Below are positions 7,931-15,853 of a stretch of DNA of 64,000 bases, in pieces (position 1 is the first letter of the stretch; each line of letters begins with the position of its first letter). Both the position numbers and the translations under genes were made by a program. Source of the DNA: Gemmatimonadaceae bacterium. Its GTDB lineage: Bacteria > Gemmatimonadota > Gemmatimonadetes > Gemmatimonadales > Gemmatimonadaceae. The notes beneath the pieces were generated by a model. That model saw nothing but the letters and a program-made list of their open reading frames with translations. It searched no databases and had not been told where the DNA came from. The DNA lies in NCBI GenBank assembly GCA_011525845.1, contig WYBP01000008.1, positions 186,001 to 250,000 on the forward strand. Reading direction: 5' to 3'.

Positions 7931-9979
7931 TCAGGACACCGGCTTGCCGTCCGGCTTCGCCGGCCACCGCTCGAACCAGCTGCGCAGGTAGAGCTGCGTG
8001 CGCAGGAAGTTGCTCGGGCGGCTCGACGTGCCGTGCCACTCCTCCTTGAAGCGGATCATCGCCGTCGGGACCTTGAGGTACTTGAGCGCGGAGTAGTACT
8101 CCTCGGTCTGCGGCATCGGCGTGCGCAGGTCGAGCTCGCCGGTCATGAGCATCGTCGGCGTCTTCACGTTCCCCACGTACATCAGGGGCGAGCGCTTCAG
8201 GTGGTCCGAGGGGTCCTCCCAGAAGGGGCGCGCGAAGGTCGTGTACCAGAACGGGCCGTCGGTCTGGCCGGCGAATGACATCCAGTTGGTCACCGGGCAG
8301 TTGGCCGAGGCCGCGGCGAAGCGGTCCGTGTGCCCCACCACCCAGCTCGTGAGCACTCCACCGCCGGAGCAGCCGAACACGTACATGCGCGTGGTGTCGA
8401 TGTACCCCTTGGCGATGGTCGCGTCGACGCCCGCCATCAGGTCGTCGAAGTCCTTCCCCGGGTAGCTCTTCTCGATCCCATTGATGAAGGCCTGCCCGTA
8501 CCCCGTGGAGCCGCGCGGGTTGGTGTAGAGGATCACGTAGCCATTCGCCGCGTGCTCGTTGCGCGAGAAGCTGAACGCCGTGGTGTACTGCGACCAGGGG
8601 CCGCCATGGATCTCGAGCATGAGCGGGTACTTCTTGGTCGGGTCGAAGTCGGGGGGCTTCACGATCCAGCCATGCACGCGGAGCCCGTCCGCGGAGTTGA
8701 ACCAGATCTCCTCGACGCTGGCGAGCTTCTTCCCGAGCAGCACGTCCTCGTTCACCGCCGTGAGCCAGGTGAACTGGTCGGGGCGGCGCACGTCGAAGCG
8801 CACCACGTCGTTCGGGCGGTCGGGGAGTGCGCGCACGCCGACCGCGACGCCGGTCCGCCCGATGTCGCTCGTGTTCAGCACGTGCGCGCCGCTCGTGAGC
8901 TTCCGCACGGCGCCCGCGAGCGGGGCGAAGTAGAGCTGCGTCGTGCCCTGGTCGTCCGCGTTGAAGTAGATGCCGCTGCCGTCCGCGGCCCACTTGAGGC
9001 CGCCGGGCGAGCGGTCGAGCGTGCGCGTGAGGGAGCGCGACCCCGTGCCGTCGGCGTTCATCACGTAGAGCTGGCTCACCGTGTTGTCGAGCCCGGTGTC
9101 ATCGTATCCCGTGTAGGCGATCAGCTTCCCGTCCGGCGACCACGCGGGGGAGCCGTCCGGCCCCTTGCGCGAGGTGAGCGGGGCGATCGCGCCGGTCGCG
9201 ACGTCGATCGCGTAGATCTCGGAGTCGCGGAACGCGTGTTCCGCGTCGGCGCGCCGGTTCCCCGTGACGAGGAGCGTCCGCCCGTCGGGTGAGTATCGGG
9301 GCGAGCCGTGGTCCCAGTCCCCGTCCGTCATCTGGCGCGGCGATCCGCCGTCGGCGGGCACCACGAACGCGTGGCGATAGCCACCGTCCGTGTATCCCAC
9401 GCGGTCCTGGCGGTAGTCCATCCGCGTCACGACCTTCGGCGACTCCACCCACTTCGCGCCCTTCGGGGCCGCCGGGAGCCGCACCGACCAGGTCTCGCTC
9501 TTCGCCTGGTTCATGGTGAAGGCGATCCACTTCCCGTCCGGGGACCACTCGAGGTCCGCGGGGGCGTCCGTGAGGTGCGTGATCTGCGAGGTCGCCCCTT
9601 CCGCGTCCATCCAGCGCACCCACACCTGGGGACCGCTCGGATCGCCCGGGGCGATGTACGCGATGCGCTGGCCGTCCGGCGACCAGCGCACGTTGGTGCC
9701 CTCGACGAGCGAGCGGTTCTTCGTGCCGTCGGCGTTCATGATCCAGACCGACGACTGCTGGCGGTCGTTGATCTTGTCGACCCACGTGCGCACGTACACG
9801 ACCTGGTTGCCATCGGGCGAGAGCTGCGGCGCCTGGACGTTCTCCCACTCGAGGTAGTCCTGGAGCGCGATGCGGTCGCGGCGGGGGGCCTGCGCGCCAA
9901 GCGTCGCGGTCGCGACGGCGAGGACGCCGATCAGGACGGCCGCGGTGCGGCCGATGGTGTGCCAGTTCGGGCGGGACAT
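7931..9979 (-). CDS. S9-family (prolyl oligopeptidase-type) secreted peptidase
   Basis: 682 residues from the ATG at 9979, where a signal peptide (RTAAVLIGVLAVATATLGAQ) begins; a GGAGAG sequence lies a few bases upstream. Residues ~35-420 are a WD40/PD40 beta-propeller with repeated SPDGK and SPDGR turns. The C-terminal ~260 residues are an alpha/beta hydrolase with the nucleophile in FGCSGGGVLTSW, an Asp in GELDLRTPMPQ and the His in EEWHGTS. It resembles dipeptidyl- or acylaminoacyl-peptidases that trim peptides in the periplasm. The gene is divergent from the LtrA gene. Confidence 0.92.
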   Translation of the reverse strand: MSRPNWHTIGRTAAVLIGVLAVATATLGAQAPRRDRIALQDYLEWENVQAPQLSPDGNQVVYVRTWVDKINDRQQSSVWIMNADGTKNRSLVEGTNVRWSPDGQRIAYIAPGDPSGPQVWVRWMDAEGATSQITHLTDAPADLEWSPDGKWIAFTMNQAKSETWSVRLPAAPKGAKWVESPKVVTRMDYRQDRVGYTDGGYRHAFVVPADGGSPRQMTDGDWDHGSPRYSPDGRTLLVTGNRRADAEHAFRDSEIYAIDVATGAIAPLTSRKGPDGSPAWSPDGKLIAYTGYDDTGLDNTVSQLYVMNADGTGSRSLTRTLDRSPGGLKWAADGSGIYFNADDQGTTQLYFAPLAGAVRKLTSGAHVLNTSDIGRTGVAVGVRALPDRPNDVVRFDVRRPDQFTWLTAVNEDVLLGKKLASVEEIWFNSADGLRVHGWIVKPPDFDPTKKYPLMLEIHGGPWSQYTTAFSFSRNEHAANGYVILYTNPRGSTGYGQAFINGIEKSYPGKDFDDLMAGVDATIAKGYIDTTRMYVFGCSGGGVLTSWVVGHTDRFAAASANCPVTNWMSFAGQTDGPFWYTTFARPFWEDPSDHLKRSPLMYVGNVKTPTMLMTGELDLRTPMPQTEEYYSALKYLKVPTAMIRFKEEWHGTSSRPSNFLRTQLYLRSWFERWPAKPDGKPVS

Positions 9980-10083
9980 GGGGACTCTCCGGGGAGGCTT
10001 TCTGGGGACCTCGAACGTATCGCCGGCGCGTGCGGGTCGCGAGGGGCTTCCGGCGCGCCCTGCCGACGCCGATCGTTCGGGCC

Positions 10084-11217
10084 ATGCTGCCGCGCTCCCC
10101 CCACGAACCCCATCGCACGGCCACGCCGCTCGAGCTCTTCTTCGACCTCGTCTTCGTCGTCGCGATCGCGCAGGCATCCGCCGGCCTCCACCACGCGGCC
10201 TCAGAGGACCATCTCGCGGCGGGCCTCCTGGCCTTCGTGATGGCGTTCTTCGGCATCTGGTGGGCCTGGATGAACTTCACCTGGTTCGCCTCCGCCTACG
10301 ACTGCGACGACATCCCGTATCGGCTGCTGGTGTTCGTGCAGATGACGGGCGCGCTGATCTTCACGGCCGGTCTCGAGGCGATGGCCGCAGGCGACCTGCG
10401 GCTCGGCGTGGCGGGCTACGTCGTCATGCGGCTCGCGATGGTGACCCAATGGTTGCGGGCCGCGCACGGCGACCAGGCTCGCCGCGCGACCGCGCTCCGC
10501 TATGCGACCGGGATCGCCGGGGTCCAGCTCCTGTGGATCGGGATGCTGGCGGTCCCGCCGGCCGGGGTCGTGCCGGGCTTCTTCACGCTCGTCGCGCTCG
10601 AGCTGCTCGTGCCCGTCTGGGCGGAGCGCGCCGGTGGCACGCCATGGCACCCACACCACATCGCCGAACGCTACGGCCTGATGACCATCATCGTGCTCGG
10701 CGAGTCCGTTCTCGCCGCGACGCTCGCGACGGAGCGGGCGCTGGCCGCGGGCCAGGCGTTCGGCTCGCTCGTGCCGGTGGTCGTGGGTGGGATCCTGACG
10801 ATGTACGCGATGTGGTGGTTCTACTTCGACCATCCCTGGCACGAGGAGTTGACCTCGTTCGGGCGCACCTTCGCGTGGGGGTATGGCCACGTGGCGGTCT
10901 TCGCGGCGGCGGCGATGGCGGGGGCGGCGATCGCGGTGGCGGTGGACCAGGTGACGGGGAGCTCCCACCTCGATCCCCGGGCGGCCGGCGCACTCCTCGC
11001 CGGGCCGGTGGCGGTCTATCTCGCCCTGCTCTGGTTCCTGCAGGGGCGCGCCCGGGCACGCGACGGCCGCAGGACCGTCGTCCTCGCGCTGGCGCTCGCG
11101 GCACTGGTGGGCGCCCCGTTCACGTCCGAACCCGTGCTCGCCACCGGTCTCACCCTCGCCCTCTCGCTCGCGGCCACCCTGCAGCTGCGCCGGCGAGCCG
11201 CCGCCCTCAGCGCTTGA
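10084..11217 (+). CDS. LtrA-family low-temperature-requirement membrane protein
   Basis: 377 residues with about eleven hydrophobic segments. The family hallmarks are near the N-terminus (TPLELFFDLVFVVAIAQ) and in the middle (RYGLMTIIVLGESVLA, with HPHHIAER before it). LtrA was first linked to growth at low temperature in Listeria, and its biochemical role is unknown. I chose the ATG at 10084; an in-frame GTG at 10030 would add 18 basic residues. The 3' end overlaps the convergent propeller gene by 11 bp. Confidence 0.88.
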   Translation: MLPRSPHEPHRTATPLELFFDLVFVVAIAQASAGLHHAASEDHLAAGLLAFVMAFFGIWWAWMNFTWFASAYDCDDIPYRLLVFVQMTGALIFTAGLEAMAAGDLRLGVAGYVVMRLAMVTQWLRAAHGDQARRATALRYATGIAGVQLLWIGMLAVPPAGVVPGFFTLVALELLVPVWAERAGGTPWHPHHIAERYGLMTIIVLGESVLAATLATERALAAGQAFGSLVPVVVGGILTMYAMWWFYFDHPWHEELTSFGRTFAWGYGHVAVFAAAAMAGAAIAVAVDQVTGSSHLDPRAAGALLAGPVAVYLALLWFLQGRARARDGRRTVVLALALAALVGAPFTSEPVLATGLTLALSLAATLQLRRRAAALSA

Positions 11218-12481
11218 CCGGCTCCATCTTCCAGAACGCGATCCCGCCCGGCTGCTGCCCCACGTCGATTGTGGCCACCTTCTGTCGCGCGACCAGGTCG
11301 AAGACATCCACCTTGCCGGGCTGCGCGCCGACACCCTCCGACGTCACGAAGGCGTAGCGCGAATCGGGCGAGACGGCCACGCCATGCGCCACGGCGTTGG
11401 AGGTCGGGATCTGCGCGAGGCTGGCGCCCGTGGCGAGGTCGAGGATCTCGAACTTCGCGCCCTGCTTCAGCGTGGCGAGCAGGAGCTTCCCGTCCGGGGT
11501 GACGGCGAGGTTGTAGACGCCGCGCCCGGTCTTGAAGCGCCGCGTGATCGCCCACGCATCGCGGTCGACCTCCACGACTTCGTCGGCCTTGTTGCACGCG
11601 ACGTAGATCTTCGCGCCGCTCGTCGAGGGCTGCGCCCAGGTGGGCGAGCAGCTGTTCGGCGCCATGGTGTGCTTCATCCCCTCCATGGCGTTGTAGCCGA
11701 CGTCCGCCGGGTCCCCGCTCCGGCCGTTCGAGAGCTTCCGCGTCCCGTCGATCCAGTGCTGGAGCATCAGGTGCTCGCCGGAGGGGTCGAGGGGCCCCTC
11801 CTTCCCCTTGGCCAGCGAGAAGCGTCGGGAGACCTCGAGCGCGCGCGTGTCGATCTCCACGAGCTCGTCATCCATCATGCATCCCGAGTACTGCCGCGTG
11901 CCGTCGGGCGAGATGCGGCTGCCGTGCGGCATGGTGCAGGTGACGATCCGCTTCACCTCGGTCATCGTCGGCACGTACACGGCCGAGATCGACGACGGGA
12001 CCATGTCGCCGTGCAGGTTGAAGTTGGCCGAGAACATGTAGCGGCCGTCCGGCGTCACGTCGAGCGAGGCGGGGAAGTTCCCGAGCAGGATCCCCGGTGC
12101 CATGAGCGTGTCGGGGCCGAGGACGTAGACCCAGTACTTCCCGTCGGGGAAGCCGTGCCCCGTGGTCATGTGCAGGTACTTGCCGTCCTGCGAGATCTGG
12201 AGGCCGTGCGGTCCCTCCATCTCGGCCGGGAGCTCGCCGACGTAGAGGGTGCGCTCGACCAGGGCGCCGTCGGGCCCGAAGCGGATGCGGTAGACCTCGT
12301 CCTTGCTCTCGGCGCCGACGTAGGCCCAGTAGTGCGCCGCCGGGGCGGTGGCCTTCGGCGTCGCGGCCGGACGGGCCGTGGCCTGGCCGTCCAGGGGGGC
12401 GCTCAGCGCCGCGAGCGCGATCGCCGTAAGGACCAGCAGCGCTGTCGGCCGCTGGTTGCGTCGGGTGGTGGTCGAGGGCAT
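11207..12481 (-). CDS. YncE-like secreted beta-propeller protein
   Basis: 424 residues. A signal peptide (LVLTAIALAALSAPLDGQA) is followed by a Pro/Ala-rich linker and YVTN-type propeller blades that repeat a 'TPDGRYMFSAN' or 'SPDSRYAFVTS' motif about every 45 residues. No catalytic motif is visible. Such proteins bind ligands or proteins in the periplasm or on the cell surface. It is divergent from the Ig/LVIVD gene with only 47 bp between the two start codons, so the promoters must overlap and the genes are probably co-regulated. Confidence 0.75.
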   Translation of the reverse strand: MPSTTTRRNQRPTALLVLTAIALAALSAPLDGQATARPAATPKATAPAAHYWAYVGAESKDEVYRIRFGPDGALVERTLYVGELPAEMEGPHGLQISQDGKYLHMTTGHGFPDGKYWVYVLGPDTLMAPGILLGNFPASLDVTPDGRYMFSANFNLHGDMVPSSISAVYVPTMTEVKRIVTCTMPHGSRISPDGTRQYSGCMMDDELVEIDTRALEVSRRFSLAKGKEGPLDPSGEHLMLQHWIDGTRKLSNGRSGDPADVGYNAMEGMKHTMAPNSCSPTWAQPSTSGAKIYVACNKADEVVEVDRDAWAITRRFKTGRGVYNLAVTPDGKLLLATLKQGAKFEILDLATGASLAQIPTSNAVAHGVAVSPDSRYAFVTSEGVGAQPGKVDVFDLVARQKVATIDVGQQPGGIAFWKMEPVKR

Positions 12482-12528
12482 TGTCAGGGTGCTCGGTGGA
12501 TCCCGCTTACCTACTTGGAGACCGCTCC

Positions 12529-14598
12529 ATGATCGGATTGATGGTAACACGTCTCGCGCGCCGCGTCACGCGTGCGCTGGCATTCCTCGCGCTGGCCGGC
12601 GGAACCGCTGGGCTCGCGACGGCGCAGCAGGCGGCGGCGCCGGCGCCCGCGCCCGTGGCGAAGCTGGTGGCGGAGCCGGCGAGCCTGACGCTCAAGGCCG
12701 GCACCGAGGCGACCTTCAAGGTCCGCGCCTATGATGCGCAGGGGAAGGAGATCCCCGACGCGTTCGTGCGGGTCATGGCGGGCACGCGCGCCCTGCGCTT
12801 CACCGGTACCACGGTCGTGGCCAGCGCCGCGGGCCGCTACGAGGCCACCGCGATGGCGCAGGGTGTGGACGGCGCCCCGGTCTCGATCACGATCCCCGTG
12901 ACCGTCACCTGGCCCGCGCTCACGCGCGTCGCTATCGTCTCCGAGGGCAACGAGGTGTACGCGGGCGTCACGGTCGCCCAGCGCATCGCCGGGTGGCACG
13001 CCGACCAGTCCGAGCGCACGGGGCTGACCGGGAGCTGGCGCAGCTCCAACACCGCGGTCGCGACCGTGAACCGCTTCGGCGAGGTCACCGGCGTCGCGCC
13101 GGGCACCGCGACCATCACGGTCGAGACCGAGGGGGCGAGCGCGACCAAGGCGTTCACCGTGCTCCCGAACCCCGTGGCGAAGGTCCAGATCGAGATGCCC
13201 GAGACGCAGATGCGCACGGGCGACGTGATCCACCTCAAGGCCTCGGCGCTCCGCGCGAACGGCAGCGCGGTCGCCGGCTATCCGATCACCTGGAGCTACA
13301 CCTACACGCCCGATGACTCGATCGCGCCGGCCGGGATCCCGGGCGGTGCGGGCATCGTGCAGTACGACCGATTCGCCGCCAACTACCCGGGACGCTACTC
13401 CCTGATCGCGCAGGCGGGGAACGCCATCGCCCGCCAGACCATCCAGGTCACCCCGCGCGACGTGCGGCAGCGGATCCAGGTCTCGAGCCGCGGCAACATC
13501 AACAGCACCCACACGTCGGACCTCTGGCCCTGGACGGGGAAGGACGGCCGCGACTACGTGCTGGTCGGCACCTGGGGCGGCGACGGGTACGGGCTCGTGT
13601 TCGACATCACCGACATGGACAACATCGTCAAGACGGATTCCATCAAGGTGGACGCGCGCACGATCAACGACGTGACTGTCTCGCCGGACGGCCGCTACGG
13701 CGTCCTCTCGCGCGAGGGCGCGTCGAACCGCGTGAACGGCGTGGTCATCCTCGACCTCGCGGTGCCCGCGCACCCGAAGATCGCCGCCACCTTCGACACC
13801 GAGCTCACCGGCGGCGTGCACAACATGTTCGCCACCAACGACTACCTCTTCGCCGTCTCCGGCGGCGCGAAGTACGTCATCATCGACGTGAAGGACATCT
13901 ACAAGCCGAAGTACGTGAGCGAGTACCGCCACCCGAACGCGCGCATCCACGACCTCTGGGTGCGCGACGGGATCGCCTACTCCGCGCAGGGGGGCGTCGG
14001 CGTCGTGGTAGTCGACGTCGGGAACGGGAAGTACGGCGGGTCGATCGAGAACCCGAAGCTCATCACCACCTACAAGGTGAACTCGGGGCACGAGATCTAC
14101 CCCTACTTCCAGAAGTCGACCGGGCGCACCTACCTCTTCATCGGGGACGAGGAGATGAGCCGCCGCGGCCGCGTGTTCGAGGGTTCCGGCTACTCGCTCT
14201 CCGGCGCGGACGGGCGGCCGCCGCGCAACGGCGTGCCGCAGACCTCCGGCGGCTACACGCACATCGTGGACTTCACCGACCCGATGAACCCGATGGCCGT
14301 CGGGCGCTACCACCTCGAGGACTACGGCTCGCACGACATCATCGTCGAGGATGACATCCTCTACCAGGCGTACTACGACGGCGGTGTGCGCCTCGTGGAC
14401 GTCTCGGGCGAGCTGATGGGGAACCTCGAGCACCAGAACCGCGAGATCGCGGTCTTCAAGCCATACGACCCCGAGGGGTACACGCCCAACGCGCCCTTCG
14501 TGATGAACGCGATGCCGTGGAAGGGGCGCGTGCTCTTCTCCGACTTCAACTCCGGCCTCTGGGCGGCGAAGCTCATCCCCAAGGTCGTGATCCAGTAG
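12529..14598 (+). CDS. Secreted protein with bacterial Ig-like domain and LVIVD-type propeller
   Basis: 689 residues. The ATG at 12529 is supported by GGAG eight bases upstream and a following signal peptide (ALAFLALAGGTAGLATAQQ). Residues ~35-320 hold Ig-like modules; the best is a BIG2 domain with WRSSNTAVATVNRFGEVTGV and GTATITVETEG. The C-terminal ~360 residues contain LVIVD-like repeats (GVVILDLAVPAHPKIAATFD, KYVIIDVKDIYKPKYVSEY, GVVVVDVGNGKYGG). There is no membrane anchor at the C-terminus. It is likely extracellular or periplasmic and adhesive or ligand-binding; no enzyme motif is seen. A strong hairpin follows the stop codon. Confidence 0.8.
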   Translation: MIGLMVTRLARRVTRALAFLALAGGTAGLATAQQAAAPAPAPVAKLVAEPASLTLKAGTEATFKVRAYDAQGKEIPDAFVRVMAGTRALRFTGTTVVASAAGRYEATAMAQGVDGAPVSITIPVTVTWPALTRVAIVSEGNEVYAGVTVAQRIAGWHADQSERTGLTGSWRSSNTAVATVNRFGEVTGVAPGTATITVETEGASATKAFTVLPNPVAKVQIEMPETQMRTGDVIHLKASALRANGSAVAGYPITWSYTYTPDDSIAPAGIPGGAGIVQYDRFAANYPGRYSLIAQAGNAIARQTIQVTPRDVRQRIQVSSRGNINSTHTSDLWPWTGKDGRDYVLVGTWGGDGYGLVFDITDMDNIVKTDSIKVDARTINDVTVSPDGRYGVLSREGASNRVNGVVILDLAVPAHPKIAATFDTELTGGVHNMFATNDYLFAVSGGAKYVIIDVKDIYKPKYVSEYRHPNARIHDLWVRDGIAYSAQGGVGVVVVDVGNGKYGGSIENPKLITTYKVNSGHEIYPYFQKSTGRTYLFIGDEEMSRRGRVFEGSGYSLSGADGRPPRNGVPQTSGGYTHIVDFTDPMNPMAVGRYHLEDYGSHDIIVEDDILYQAYYDGGVRLVDVSGELMGNLEHQNREIAVFKPYDPEGYTPNAPFVMNAMPWKGRVLFSDFNSGLWAAKLIPKVVIQ

Positions 14599-14610
14599 CC
14601 GCTGCACCCT

Positions 14611-14642
14611 GAGGGGGGCGCGATGTCGACGGCGCCCCCCTC
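14611..14642 (+). terminator. Strong 11-bp stem-loop after the Ig/LVIVD gene
   Basis: The arms GAGGGGGGCGC (14611-14621) and GCGCCCCCCTC (14632-14642) pair perfectly around a ten-base loop, 12 bp after the stop codon. No T-tract follows, so it may be a GC-rich terminator or a 3'-end protecting hairpin. Confidence 0.55.
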
Positions 14643-14659
14643 GTCCGATACTGGTGAGA

Positions 14660-15853
14660 ATGGGAAACATCGTGCCCCGTCGACGCTCGCCCTCACCCCG
14701 GAGACCGGGACCGCGGGGCGCCCGCTGGTTGGCGCTCCTCCCCCTCGTCGCGGCCGCGTGCGGCAGCGGCCAGGGGGCGCCGAAGGTCGGCATGGCGTAC
14801 ACCACCGGCGGTGATGCGCTGCTCCGTTTCTTCCAGGCCGAGGTCGACCGCGCGCGCGCCGAGGGAGCTCCCGCAGTCCGGATCGTGGGCTTCGAGGAGG
14901 ACCCTGCGGGTGCGGACGACTCGCCGCTGGCGGCGGAGGTGCGGCGCGCGGAACGCTTCGTCGCGGATCCCGACGTGTTGGTCGCGATCGGACCCGGCGG
15001 GAGCCGGGAGGTGCTGCAGGTCGCGCCGATCTTCCGCGAGGCGGGCATGATGCAGATCGTCCCCACCGCGACATCGCGGGCGCTCCGGCAGGCGGGCGAT
15101 CACACCTTCCTCCTCTCCCCCGACGACTCGCTCCAGGGCGTCTTCCTGGGCGCGTTCGCCGACACGGCACTGGGCGCGCGGCGTGCCGCCATCTTCTACG
15201 TGCCCGACGAGTACGGCATCGGCCTCGCCTCCGGCACGGCCGCCGCGCTCGCCGCACGCGGCGTTCGGCTCCTCGGGCGTACTCCCGTCGGCGCAACCAA
15301 CGACTGCGGCACCCCGGCCGGGCGACTGCGCTTCCGGGACTTCGCGGAAGAACTCGCGCTCGGCGGGCGGCCGGATGTCATCGTGCTGGCGATGCGCACG
15401 GTGCAGTCGGGGTGCCTCGCGGCCGCGCTCGTGGCGCGGTTCCCCGACGTCGGCCTGCTCGCCGGGGACGGGACCTACCTCGGGGAGCCCTTCTTCGCTC
15501 GGGCGGGCGCCGCCGCGTCGTCCACGTACGTCGTCCACTTCTGGGACCCGGGCGGTCCCGATGAGCGCTCGCGCCGGTTCGCGGCGGCGTTCGAGGCGGC
15601 CGTCGGCCGCACGGTCCGCCATGGCGACGCGATGTTCCATGACGCGCTGATGCTCGCCGTGCAGGCCATCCGCGAGGCCGGGCCGGATCGCGCGGCCGTC
15701 CGGCGCTACCTCACCGAGGTCGGGCGGTCCCGCCCGGCGTTCGACGGGATCACCGGGCCGATCGGCCATGGAGCGCACCAGAAGCGCCGCATGCTCATGC
15801 TGCGCGCGTCGGAGCGCAGGGGTGCCGGCACCCGCGCGGAGGCGACGCGATGA
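14660..15853 (+). CDS. Periplasmic-binding-protein-like lipoprotein (Leu/Ile/Val-BP superfamily)
   Basis: 397 residues. A basic N-terminus and lipobox LVAAAC (Cys ~34) mark a lipoprotein. The rest has the type I periplasmic binding protein fold (Peripla_BP_6): DVLVAIGPGGSREVLQVAPIF, GARRAAIFYVPDEYGIGLAS and DVGLLAGDGTYL. No permease or ATPase gene lies nearby. Instead its last four bases overlap the start of a hybrid histidine kinase, so it more likely supplies ligand to that sensor than to a transporter. GATACT ends seven bases before the ATG at 14660; a GTG at 14654 is an alternative start. Confidence 0.82.
   Translation: MGNIVPRRRSPSPRRPGPRGARWLALLPLVAAACGSGQGAPKVGMAYTTGGDALLRFFQAEVDRARAEGAPAVRIVGFEEDPAGADDSPLAAEVRRAERFVADPDVLVAIGPGGSREVLQVAPIFREAGMMQIVPTATSRALRQAGDHTFLLSPDDSLQGVFLGAFADTALGARRAAIFYVPDEYGIGLASGTAAALAARGVRLLGRTPVGATNDCGTPAGRLRFRDFAEELALGGRPDVIVLAMRTVQSGCLAAALVARFPDVGLLAGDGTYLGEPFFARAGAAASSTYVVHFWDPGGPDERSRRFAAAFEAAVGRTVRHGDAMFHDALMLAVQAIREAGPDRAAVRRYLTEVGRSRPAFDGITGPIGHGAHQKRRMLMLRASERRGAGTRAEATR

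Noticed and set aside
12511-15066. An 851-codon open frame on the minus strand
   Set aside because: It is a shadow of the Ig/LVIVD and binding-protein genes, with low-complexity Arg/Asp/Val composition and no recognisable domain.
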